Under the pieces are notes generated by a model that had not been told where the DNA came from, ran no database searches, and worked only from the letters and a program-made list of their open reading frames with translations. A DNA stretch of 64,000 nucleotides, taken from assembly GCF_000422945.1 (NCBI RefSeq), contig NZ_AUHA01000002.1, positions 434,001-498,000 of the forward strand, in the 5' to 3' direction. Below, one piece after another: positions 28,265-35,288 of this stretch. Within the stretch, counting starts at the first letter, position 1; each line of letters opens with the position of its first letter. The DNA comes from Daejeonella oryzae DSM 19973. Its GTDB lineage: Bacteria; Bacteroidota; Bacteroidia; Sphingobacteriales; Sphingobacteriaceae. Position numbers and translations under genes: made by a program.

Positions 28265-29245
28265 TTATTGTTTTAATACCCAGGCAAAAATCAAAGGAGC
28301 AACAATTGTAGCATCAGACTCTACAATAAATTTGGGAGTATGAATATCGAGCTTACCCCAGGTAATTTTTTCATTTGGAACGGCGCCCGAATAGGAACCA
28401 AAAGAAGTGGTTGAATCAGAAATCTGGCAGAAATAACTCCAGAATGGAATATTTTCCATTTCCATATCCTGATATAGCATCGGCACTACGCAAATAGGGA
28501 AATCTCCGGCAATACCGCCGCCAATCTGGAAAAAACCGATTCCTTTACCTGATGAATTTTTAATATACCAGTCAGCCAGCCAGCCCATATATTCGATTCC
28601 GCCTCTTACGGTAGATGATTTCAATTCCCCCTTCATCACGTAAGACGCAAAAATATTACCCATTGTTGAATCTTCCCATCCGGGAACAACAATAGGCAAA
28701 TTCTTTTCGGCGGCAGCCAGCATCCACGAATTTTTAGGGTCTATTTCATAGTATTGTTCCAGATCTCCGCTTAAGAGCATCTTGTACATAAACTCATGCG
28801 GAAAAAAACTTTCGCCGGCATCGTTGGCATCCTTCCAGATCTTATGAATATGTTTCTGAAGTCTGCGGAAAGCTTCCTCTTCAGGGATACAGGTATCGGT
28901 AACCCGGTTGTAATGATTTTCCAGCAAATCCCACTCGTCCTGCGGACTCAGATCGCGGTAGTTTGGAACACGTTTGTAATGCGAATGCGCCACCAGGTTC
29001 ATAATATCCTCTTCCAGGTTGGCACCGGTGCAGGAAATAATTGATACTTTATCCTGACGGATCATCTCAGCCAATGATATTCCCAGTTCGGCGGTACTCA
29101 TGGCACCGGCCAGGGTAATCATCATTTTTCCGCCCTCGTCCAGATGGGTTTCGTATCCTTTAGCCGCATCTACCAACGCCGCAGCGTTAAAATGCAGGTA
29201 ATTTTTCTCAATAAACTGAGATATAGGTCCTCTTTGAATGCTCAT
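28265..29245 (-). CDS. Deoxyhypusine synthase family protein
   Basis: This 326-residue protein aligns by eye with the eukaryotic/archaeal deoxyhypusine synthase fold: TLAGAMSTAELGISLAEMI, ISCTGANLEEDIMNLV, a GxGG-type NAD region (IGGGIAGDFP) and the catalytic-lysine motif ending in WGK (Lys298), followed by ESDATIVAPLIFAWVL. Bacteria lack the eIF5A substrate, so a polyamine substrate is more likely; bacterial homologues have been linked to homospermidine-type products, but I cannot decide the reaction from sequence. It stands alone with its own promoter-like box and terminator. Confidence 0.88.
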   Translation of the reverse strand: MSIQRGPISQFIEKNYLHFNAAALVDAAKGYETHLDEGGKMMITLAGAMSTAELGISLAEMIRQDKVSIISCTGANLEEDIMNLVAHSHYKRVPNYRDLSPQDEWDLLENHYNRVTDTCIPEEEAFRRLQKHIHKIWKDANDAGESFFPHEFMYKMLLSGDLEQYYEIDPKNSWMLAAAEKNLPIVVPGWEDSTMGNIFASYVMKGELKSSTVRGGIEYMGWLADWYIKNSSGKGIGFFQIGGGIAGDFPICVVPMLYQDMEMENIPFWSYFCQISDSTTSFGSYSGAVPNEKITWGKLDIHTPKFIVESDATIVAPLIFAWVLKQ

Positions 29246-29264
29246 AGTCTTTCTGTTAAAAGGC

Positions 29265-29272
29265 CAAAAGTA
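29265..29272 (-). promoter_or_regulatory. Candidate -7 box for the deoxyhypusine synthase homologue
   Basis: The minus strand reads TACTTTTG, matching TAnnTTTG, 19 bases before the ATG at 29245. No -33 element is obvious. The same octamer occurs upstream of actA. Confidence 0.42.
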
Positions 29273-29338
29273 AGTAATTGGTTTTGATGACCGAATGATA
29301 ATTGGAACTTGAGAAAAAGTTTACACCTATTATTATTC

Positions 29339-29581
29339 TTAATGAAGCATTGAGGAGGTAAGATAGCTAAGCTGATCTAACGTATTAACCATTCCGGTAA
29401 GAATTTTAAATTCAGGATTATTTGGCAAACAATTCTTTAAATAAGTATGCGGAGCGTAAAAAGACAGTGAAACAATGCTTTGATCTGATTTTTGTATTAA
29501 TTGATATGTAGCCCCATCAGATACACCGCCGAATGTGCCCCTTTGCTCTGATTCACAGGTAGCAGGCAATGCCGAAAGCTC
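29339..29581 (-). pseudogene. Truncated reading frame abutting repeat copy 1
   Basis: The frame opens exactly at the edge of the repeat (a TAA inside the element is followed by GAG CTT TCG) and runs 80 codons to TAA at 29339. It contains no ATG near its beginning. The product begins ELSALPATCESEQRGTFGG and ends YLTSSMLH. I do not recognise it. It looks like the C-terminal end of a gene whose 5' part was lost at the element. Confidence 0.45.
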
Positions 29582-29877
29582 TTATCGTCCTCGTTTGTAA
29601 CGAGGATGAGCGGGAATTGCGACTTTGTCGCAATTAAAACACACAATTGTTTCAAAATAAATTTCACCAACCAATCAATTGCATTTCAGTTTGCAACTCA
29701 ATGTTCGCAATTAATCAAATTGAAATGAGAGTTAATGCTTTTCTGACAATCGCTGGCCCCGACCCCCAGGTCCATCCTTTGTTTAACAAACTAAAAGGCC
29801 ATGATGTGTAGGTGGTTGGTTTGAGCGATGGAATCGCAATCCTCACTCATCCTCGTTACAAACGAGGACGATATGGG
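29581..29877. repeat. REP-doublet/MITE-like element, copy 1 (297 bp)
   Basis: The left end reads CTTATCGTCCTCGTT and the right end is its inverted counterpart (AACGAGGACGATATGGG). Each end is itself a hairpin (CCTCGTT-tgt-AACGAGG on the left, CCTCGTT-aca-AACGAGG on the right), with a second hairpin just inside (AATTGCGA-ctttg-TCGCAATT on the left, GCGAT-gga-ATCGC on the right). The interior of about 190 bp is nearly the same in copies 2 and 3. It encodes no transposase, so movement would need an enzyme elsewhere, perhaps a REP-associated tyrosine transposase. Confidence 0.85.
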
Positions 29878-30053
29878 GGGTAATTAGGATTAACTTCGAA
29901 AAACTTATTTTTCTTTTTAATTATTGTTGCTTTTTCTTCATGCCGGGTTACCGAGTAGGTCTCCCGATTGCCGGTACTTTTTGTTGATACACTTTGGGCT
30001 TTACATTTAAAGCATGTAAAGATCATACACATAGCTATTATTGCTTTCTTCAT
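29856..30053 (-). pseudogene. Small lipoprotein/secreted protein, C-terminus cut by repeat copy 1
   Basis: Sixty-five codons start with MKKAIIAMCMIFTCFKCKAQ, and the family signature KNKFFEVNPNYPP matches KNKLKDIKPYFPP of the intact paralogue at 30294-30833. Directly after the PP the reading frame enters the repeat, which supplies YRPRL and the stop codon. So the element, or recombination at it, removed roughly the last 110 residues. It may still be expressed as a short exported peptide. Confidence 0.6.
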
Positions 30054-30212
30054 GTTTCTTTAATCCATGGTAACGAGCTTTTCTTGTAAGCACACTTGGT
30101 TTTTAGGTTTAATCGGATGGTAAAGAAATGTCTCATAACATTGAGGGGTTTAAAACCGATATTTTGAAAATACTAATATGTTCAAACTTTTTCAGCTGAG
30201 ATAAAAACGATT

Positions 30213-30293
30213 TCACTGACAATCCAGAATGATAAATGTTCGGTTGGTAACATCTCGTGCGTCCTTGTAACCATATTCCGCAATTCCATTTCC
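30213..30293 (-). pseudogene. In-frame tail after the lipoprotein stop, probable gene remnant
   Basis: The frame of the upstream lipoprotein continues after its TAG for 26 codons (GNGIAEYGYKDARDVTNR and so on) to a TGA, ending ILDCQ. The ending resembles nearby fragments that stop one or two residues after a cysteine. It may be chance. The rest of the 240-bp gap (30054-30293) shows no gene. Confidence 0.25.
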
Positions 30294-30833
30294 CTAATAT
30301 GATTGTTTTAACTGCAGTAACTTTGCAAAGTTGAAGCTTCGCAGCAAGGGTATAAAGTTAGATCCTTTCAAATCATCCTTCGAAAATGTGGCATGTATTC
30401 GGTTCTTGATGTTTGTTTCGATATATTCCAATTCCTGTGCATTAATCTTAGTTTTTTGGTCAGCAAAAAACGACAGTTCCAGTATTTCGCCTTTATCGCT
30501 CAGATAAAGAAAAATGTAAAAATCCTTTTGATCCTGCATCTGTTTAAGCTTATTAATCGACAGAGCCTCTAAAAGTATCCTCGTTAATTGGCTCTCATCT
30601 AGTTTTGCTATATTTAAATCGGGTATGACACCTGCGGACGGGGGGAAATAAGGTTTGATGTCCTTTAGTTTATTTTTTTGATTACCGACAATTATCCTAC
30701 CTGTTTTTTCAACTTTGCCGGTGTTGACGTAATTAATCGTTTTACCCGAAACTCTTGTCTGGCTTACTATGGTTTGGGATTTGCAACCGAATGCAATCAA
30801 TGTCAAAATTACTATGGAAATTATTTTTTTCAT
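30294..30833 (-). CDS. Lipoprotein, intact member of the local paralogue family
   Basis: This 179-residue protein has a lipoprotein leader (LTLIAFGC, Cys17). The conserved block VSGKTINYVNTGKVEKTGRI is followed by KNKLKDIKPYFPPSAG and a helical C-terminal half that ends FNFAKLLQLKQSY. Two N-terminal pieces (29856-30053 and 32016-32195) and one C-terminal piece (32249-32330) of paralogues lie nearby. No known domain is recognised. It begins 20 bp after a truncated frame ending in NCK, an arrangement like toxin tip followed by immunity gene, but the role is unproven. Confidence 0.72.
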   Translation of the reverse strand: MKKIISIVILTLIAFGCKSQTIVSQTRVSGKTINYVNTGKVEKTGRIIVGNQKNKLKDIKPYFPPSAGVIPDLNIAKLDESQLTRILLEALSINKLKQMQDQKDFYIFLYLSDKGEILELSFFADQKTKINAQELEYIETNIKNRIHATFSKDDLKGSNFIPLLRSFNFAKLLQLKQSY

Positions 30834-30853
30834 GCTCTATGCTTACTAGTTTG

Positions 30854-31066
30854 TTACTTACAATTTGTGGTCTTACTAAAAACATCAAACATAGCTCCTG
30901 GTTTAAGACCTGAATTAACTGGTTTGTTATATTGATCATATAGTTCCCTGAATTTTTCAAGGAAATAAAAATAGGTCGCTTCCTGTTCAGCGGTAAAGGA
31001 TGTTGGGAATTTGGTATCGTTTTGTGTTATTGATTTAAGCCAGTCTACATAGGTCGCCTTCAAAAT
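30854..31066 (-). pseudogene. 5'-truncated frame opening at repeat copy 2, ends NCK
   Basis: The frame runs out of the repeat edge and encodes about 70 residues (KATYVDWLKSITQNDTKF through SGLKPGAMFDVFSKTTNCK) before the stop. The upstream 30 codons that keep the frame open are element sequence, not protein-like. It is probably the C-terminal end of a longer gene, followed 20 bp later by a lipoprotein gene. No family is recognised. Confidence 0.5.
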
Positions 31067-31363
31067 CTTATCGTCCTCGTTTGTAACGAGGATGAGCGGG
31101 AATTGCGACTTTGTCGAAATTAAAGTACACAATTGTTTCAAAATAAATTTTAGCAACCAATCAATTGCATCTCAGTTTGCAACTGAATGTTTGCAAGTTA
31201 TCAAATTGAAATGAGACGCGATGCTTTTCTGACAATCTCTGGCCCCGACCCGCAGGTCCATCCTTAGTTTAACAACCCAAAAGGCAATGGCATGTAGGTG
31301 GTTAGTTTGAGCGATGGAATCACAAACCTCACTCATCCTCGTTATAAACGAGGACTATATGGG
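31067..31363. repeat. REP-doublet/MITE-like element, copy 2 (297 bp)
   Basis: Same length and orientation as copy 1, with scattered substitutions (for example GACTATATGGG at the right end and TCGAAATT in the inner left hairpin). The paired terminal hairpins are kept. On the minus strand it holds a 54-codon frame (31172-31336) that is also open in copy 3. Confidence 0.85.
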
Positions 31364-31427
31364 CAAATAATTTATGTACGTATTGTAACCTAAGGTTTCT
31401 GTCAGGCCGGTAAAAGCCATTCGACAG

Positions 31428-31880
31428 CTAATCAATAATAGGATCGCCTCCTCCCAGATATATTTTAAGATTATAATTGACAGGGTATAATGTAAGCAAT
31501 GGGGTTTTCACCGTATTAAAATGTACCGATGAGGATTGAATTGTATAATATCCTAGTTTTAATGGAATTGTAATTTTGCCGAACTTATTGCAAGTAAATT
31601 TTTTCTCATAATTCCCGTCATTACTTTTTATCCATAAACTGGCATAGGGTATTGTTAGTCCATCAATACAGCTAGAGATATTTACGTTTAAATACACGGA
31701 GTCTTTTTTTATTCCATCAGACTTATCAATTACAAAACCATTACAGTTATAAAATTGGGTGTCTATTTCTTTTAAACTATCATCGCTTTCAAAAATGTTC
31801 TTTGATATAACTGCTTTTTTAGTAATACAGCCCAAAAGCGCAAATAAAAAAAATAGTATAATTAGAAATATATTTTTCAT
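31428..31880 (-). CDS. Small lipoprotein of unknown function
   Basis: This 150-residue protein has a lipoprotein leader ending in FALLGC (Cys18). The rest is predicted beta-rich, resembling carboxypeptidase regulatory-like folds (KFTCNKFGKITIPLKLGYYTI). It begins about 10 bp after the stop of a truncated frame ending in NCK (31891-32027). Its base composition is AT-rich. An immunity or surface role is possible from context only. Confidence 0.65.
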   Translation of the reverse strand: MKNIFLIILFFLFALLGCITKKAVISKNIFESDDSLKEIDTQFYNCNGFVIDKSDGIKKDSVYLNVNISSCIDGLTIPYASLWIKSNDGNYEKKFTCNKFGKITIPLKLGYYTIQSSSVHFNTVKTPLLTLYPVNYNLKIYLGGGDPIID

Positions 31881-31890
31881 GATACAACCG

Positions 31891-32027
31891 CTACTTACAA
31901 TTAGATGCTTTTCCTTTAGTACCTACTTTTAAATTGGATAAGTTGTAACCAGTCATTTCGGAAGAGTTCAAGTTTTTAATCCTGTTTTGCTCTATTGAAG
32001 ACAGATTAGCAAATGCTATTGATCCCC
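31891..32027 (-). pseudogene. Truncated frame ending in NCK
   Basis: About 45 codons (IGGSIAFANLSSIEQNRI through GTKGKASNCK) lack a normal start and overlap the broken end of the upstream lipoprotein fragment in another frame. The NCK ending repeats that of the frame at 30854-31066. It is probably the 3' end of a lost gene fused at a deletion junction. Confidence 0.4.
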
Positions 32028-32195
32028 CAATTTATTTTTTTCATTTCTAATGATTATCCTGCCTGTATTTTCAACTTTACCGGAATTTGCATAAACTATA
32101 TTATTGCCCGAAGCCTTTGTTTGGCTCACCACCGTTTGGGCTTTGCAGCCGAAAGCAATGAATGATAATATGATTATTGAGATTATTTTTTTCAA
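32016..32195 (-). pseudogene. N-terminal piece of the local lipoprotein family
   Basis: It starts at TTG 32195 (LKKIISIIILSFIAFGC) and is clearly paralogous to 30294-30833 over about 57 residues (SGNNIVYANSGKVENTGRI, then NEKNKLGD). It stops right after this block, so the C-terminal two thirds are missing. The break is not at a repeat but at a junction with the next fragment. Confidence 0.6.
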
Positions 32196-32248
32196 TCTAT
32201 TCAATTTATTAACCGATGCAAAACATCTAGCGGTGTATAGTACGATCT

Positions 32249-32330
32249 TCATTCTGTTTGTTTTATCCGCAACAACTCGGCAAAGTTTATAAAAATCGTT
32301 ATATCTACGTATGTAACCCCCCTTAAGTCT
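32249..32330 (-). pseudogene. C-terminal piece of a lipoprotein paralogue, cut at repeat copy 3
   Basis: The frame leaves the repeat edge as DLRGVTYVDITIF and ends INFAELLRIKQTE followed by TGA. It aligns without gaps to the last 26 residues of the intact paralogue (10 identities, including NFA, LL and KQ). Everything upstream of this piece has been replaced by the element. Confidence 0.55.
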
Positions 32331-32626
32331 CTTATCGTCCTCGTTTGTAATGAGGATGAGCGGGAATTGCGACTTTGTCGCAATCAAAGTACACAATTAT
32401 TTCAAAATAATTTTAGCAACCAATAAATTGCATTTCAGTTTGCGACTGAATGGTTGCAAGTATTCAAATTGAAATGAGAGTTAATGCTTTTCTGACAATC
32501 GCTGGCCCCGACCCGCAGGGCTATCCTTAGTTTAACAAGCCAAAAGGCCATGGTGTGAACGTGGCTGTTTTGAGCGATGGAATCGCAATCCTCACTCATC
32601 CTCGTTATAAACGAGGACGATATGGG
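32331..32626. repeat. REP-doublet/MITE-like element, copy 3 (296 bp)
   Basis: Same orientation and ends as copies 1 and 2. The left hairpin has one changed base (AATGAGG). The minus-strand 54-codon frame at 32435-32599 matches that of copy 2 in length. The left edge lies inside a lipoprotein paralogue. Confidence 0.85.
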
Positions 32627-32690
32627 ACCCAAAGTACATATATTTTCAGACCTAAATCCATCTCCCGGCAGTATGGAATAGCACTTATTT

Positions 32691-33089
32691 CTAGCCTTTT
32701 TTTGGTATCAACTTAAAATAGCACACCAAATTACCAAGCCAGCTTAATGTAATTACATAAGGTAGAATCAGAGATACTATTGGCAATATTTCAGGAAAGA
32801 AAAAAGCTTTGACAATGCCATATACTGCAGGAAACGAACATATTGATATTAGTATTAAAAATCTCCTATAAAAGTCAATGTTAGCTGGGTGATAAATTGA
32901 TTTCACACCCCAATCAATTATCAAATACATCAAAATAATCAATAACAAGTCGATTAAAATAATCGGCAATAGTCTTTCTTCGAATCCTTCTTCAAAACTA
33001 TTGATTAGCGGAATTATGATTGCGATTTGGATTGCAAGAATTGAAAAAAGCTTTATAATATTCTCAAGATTTTGTCTGGCTATGGGCAT
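32691..33089 (-). CDS. Four-helix membrane protein of unknown function
   Basis: This 132-residue protein has four predicted transmembrane helices (about residues 10-28, 38-60, 75-95 and 102-124) and short basic loops. The ATG at 33089 overlaps the stop of the upstream truncated frame (ATGCCCATAG), so it was probably translationally coupled to the lost gene. Small multi-helix membrane proteins in this position are often immunity proteins of secreted toxins, but there is no direct evidence here. Confidence 0.62.
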   Translation of the reverse strand: MPIARQNLENIIKLFSILAIQIAIIIPLINSFEEGFEERLLPIILIDLLLIILMYLIIDWGVKSIYHPANIDFYRRFLILISICSFPAVYGIVKAFFFPEILPIVSLILPYVITLSWLGNLVCYFKLIPKKG

Positions 33090-33337
33090 TTTTGGGAGAC
33101 TTTAACTAATATTTTATGCGTTTGCCTTTCTGCTAAACGTGCGGCATAATCACCGGCATATGTGTTTGCATTGTCCTTACTAATATAACTATGAGTATTT
33201 TCATAATTTACTCCCTCCAAAAACGCTCCAAAACTCTTTAGAAAATGAGTTGCTAGATCAAACGTTCCTGTTTTAAGTTCTGTTTGCAGGAATGCCTTTA
33301 AACTATTATACTGACCCGAAGTGTCATTAAGAACCTC
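33080..33337 (-). pseudogene. 5'-truncated frame opening at the solo repeat, ends KCP
   Basis: After a TAA inside the 35-bp repeat the frame is open for 85 codons (EVLNDTSGQYNSLKAFLQ through ERQTHKILVKVSQKCP) with no start codon near its beginning. The sequence is protein-like and mixed helical. It overlaps the start of the membrane protein gene at 33089. It is probably the C-terminal tip of a larger protein. No toxin family is recognised. Confidence 0.5.
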
Positions 33338-33371
33338 TTATCGTCCTCGTTTTTAATGAGGACGATATGTG
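33337..33371. repeat. Solo 35-bp derivative of the REP-doublet
   Basis: It consists of the outer left end joined directly to the outer right end (ATCGTCCTCGTT-ttt-AATGAGGACGAT). The whole interior is missing, as expected from deletion between the two similar terminal hairpins. Confidence 0.75.
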
Positions 33372-33394
33372 TTAATCTCTACTTTTTATGTATC

Positions 33395-33805
33395 CTACTT
33401 CTTGCTTTTAAAATATTCAAATATAAACGTTAAGGTAAGTGACGATGTGAAATAAGAAATAACCCTTTTTATATCAGTATATTGATGAAGAAACATGCTT
33501 AAATCGTTTGTGAAAAACCCCAAAGAATAAAGAGCAGAAGTAAGTAATATAAATAGGATCTTGTAACCTAAAGAGTATTGCTTGCTTCTTGTGAAGATAG
33601 CTACATATAGAAAGATAACAGGTATAAAAGCCCATAATCTAAAAAATAAATAATATATAAAATACCCCCAGAGATAGCTTACATTATCAATTGCAGTATT
33701 AAAATCTAAAACACAATCAATTACAAAACTACTCACGCTTAAAAGAACAGGAAATAGAAATAATAGCGGCCACAACAACTCACTCTTTCTAATTTTTAAA
33801 TACAT
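33395..33805 (-). CDS. Four-helix membrane protein of unknown function
   Basis: This 136-residue protein has about four transmembrane helices (about residues 11-34, 45-68, 77-96 and 115-131). It is unlike the 132-residue membrane protein at 32691-33089 except in architecture. Its ATG lies inside short frames that open at the repeat end at 33844 (for example RERYLYNNLKACGDVFKN, stop at 33789), the same overlap seen for the neighbouring cassette. Confidence 0.6.
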   Translation of the reverse strand: MYLKIRKSELLWPLLFLFPVLLSVSSFVIDCVLDFNTAIDNVSYLWGYFIYYLFFRLWAFIPVIFLYVAIFTRSKQYSLGYKILFILLTSALYSLGFFTNDLSMFLHQYTDIKRVISYFTSSLTLTFIFEYFKSKK

Positions 33806-33843
33806 CCCCGCATGCCTTTAAGTTGTTGTAAAGATATCTTTCT

Positions 33844-33897
33844 CTTATCGTCCTCGTTTGTAACGAGGATGAGCGGGAATTACGACTTTGTCGCATC
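33844..33897. repeat. Left-end fragment of the REP-doublet element
   Basis: It matches about 54 bp of the left end of copies 1-3, including the hairpin CCTCGTT-tgt-AACGAGG and part of the inner hairpin (one base changed), then diverges. The right end is absent. Confidence 0.75.
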
Positions 33898-33935
33898 GAA
33901 AGTTCCGCCGGCCTGAGGTCAGAATAAAGAGCCAA

Positions 33936-33972
33936 AGCATTTTATTAAAATTAAGTCGATTAATAAAATGCT
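33936..33972. terminator. Inverted repeat closing the repeat array
   Basis: Thirteen-base perfect arms (AGCATTTTATTAA at 33936-33948 with 33960-33972) have an 11-base loop. It lies between the array and the plus-strand outer membrane gene. It lacks a clear U-run, so the terminator call is weak; it could be another small repeat. Confidence 0.35.
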
Positions 33973-34086
33973 ATTATACACAGAATATTTACAATAGATA
34001 GCCTCAAACAATGCAAGTTTATTTTCAATTACTTACAGAAACAGATAAACGGCCAATTCATACAAAATCCTATCTTGGCGCTTCGT

Positions 34087-35235
34087 ATGAAAAAACCATT
34101 GCTGAGCCTCATCATTCTGTTTACAATAGCTTTATTTACGCCCTTTAGCGTATTTGCTCAAAAAAAACTAATCAAAAAGCTTTTTTCAAACGAAAAAGAT
34201 ACAACCCGGTCCAGCAGCTTTATACCCTTGCCGGCTGTAGGTTATTCGCAGGAAACCGGCCTGGAGTTTGGAGCCCTTACCCTTTATTCATTTTACTCCG
34301 ACCGCCAGGATACCCTGACAAGAAATTCATCGGTTACAGGCATGGCTACCTACACTACTCAAAAGCAGGTCAACTTAAAACTTCAAACAGATTATTGGAC
34401 TCCGCAAAACCGCTACCACTATTTTAATGAAATACGGTATAAAAATTTTCCCTTTAACTTTTATGGCACCGGTCCTCAAACCCGCGAATCGGATGAACTT
34501 AAAGTCACGCAGAAACTCTTTCGCGTAATTGCCGAAGCGGAGAAAAAAACAGGCAAAGTATCCTATACCGGAATAAATGCAAGCTTTGAAAAACACGATT
34601 ATGACTTTGGCGATGAACCCACAAACAGTTCAAATCCACTGCTTCTCCTGAGAGGGAAAAACGGAGGCCAGGTACTATTTGCAGGAATTTCACAAATTCT
34701 GGATAGCAGAAATTCAAATACCTACAGCAGCTCAGGAACCTATCTCAAGTTGAATTACTCCTACGCACCCGCAGTTTTTGGCGACCAAAATTTTGAAGGC
34801 AGCTTTACCAAACTGGATTTCAGAACTTTTAAATCCCTTGGCAACCAGTTAATTTTGGGCGTTAATGCCAATTACCAAACCATTCAGGGCTCAAATACCC
34901 CTTTTTATTTATTGCCTCAGCTGGGCAATGACCAGATGATGCGGGGATATTATACCGGCCGCTTCCGCGATCAGAATTTAATGGCCCTGCAGGCAGAAAT
35001 CCGTTATCGTTTTATTCCGCGTTTTGCGCTGGTAGGATTTGCAGGCGGCGGCACCGTTTACAGCAACGGCAATCTGAATTTTGCCAACCTGAAACCATCC
35101 CTTGGCGGAGGATTCAGGTATTTCTTTGATGTGGAGCGTGGATTAAGCATCCGAATGGATTATGGCATTGGCGAAAAAAGAGCGGGAGAAAGCCGTCAAA
35201 CCGGATTCTATTTATCCCTGGGAGAAGCATTTTAA
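34087..35235 (+). CDS. BamA/TamA-family outer membrane beta-barrel protein
   Basis: The start at ATG 34087 is followed by a signal peptide (MKKPLLSLIILFTIALFTP to VFAQ). The 382-residue protein is a surface-antigen (Omp85 C-terminal) barrel without visible POTRA domains. Alternating beta strands run throughout, with the hallmark RGYYTGRFRDQNLMALQAEI and a terminal strand TGFYLSLGEAF. Short Omp85-like proteins of this type are frequent in Bacteroidota; the passenger or substrate is unknown. The codon use looks more GC-rich than in the repeat array just before it. Confidence 0.87.
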   Translation: MKKPLLSLIILFTIALFTPFSVFAQKKLIKKLFSNEKDTTRSSSFIPLPAVGYSQETGLEFGALTLYSFYSDRQDTLTRNSSVTGMATYTTQKQVNLKLQTDYWTPQNRYHYFNEIRYKNFPFNFYGTGPQTRESDELKVTQKLFRVIAEAEKKTGKVSYTGINASFEKHDYDFGDEPTNSSNPLLLLRGKNGGQVLFAGISQILDSRNSNTYSSSGTYLKLNYSYAPAVFGDQNFEGSFTKLDFRTFKSLGNQLILGVNANYQTIQGSNTPFYLLPQLGNDQMMRGYYTGRFRDQNLMALQAEIRYRFIPRFALVGFAGGGTVYSNGNLNFANLKPSLGGGFRYFFDVERGLSIRMDYGIGEKRAGESRQTGFYLSLGEAF

Positions 35236-35288
35236 AAGCCTGTAGGTTTCAAACTTGCTTAGCTTCCGGCAAATCCTTACTTTACGGG

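Noticed and set aside
30854-31156. A 100-residue protein reading through repeat copy 2
   Set aside because: The first 30 codons are the repeat's hairpins read in one frame and differ from copy to copy; only the part after the repeat edge is protein-like.
29581-33897. CRISPR array
   Set aside because: The repeats are 296-297 bp long with internal hairpins and are separated by gene-sized unique segments; there are no short regular repeats, leader or cas genes.
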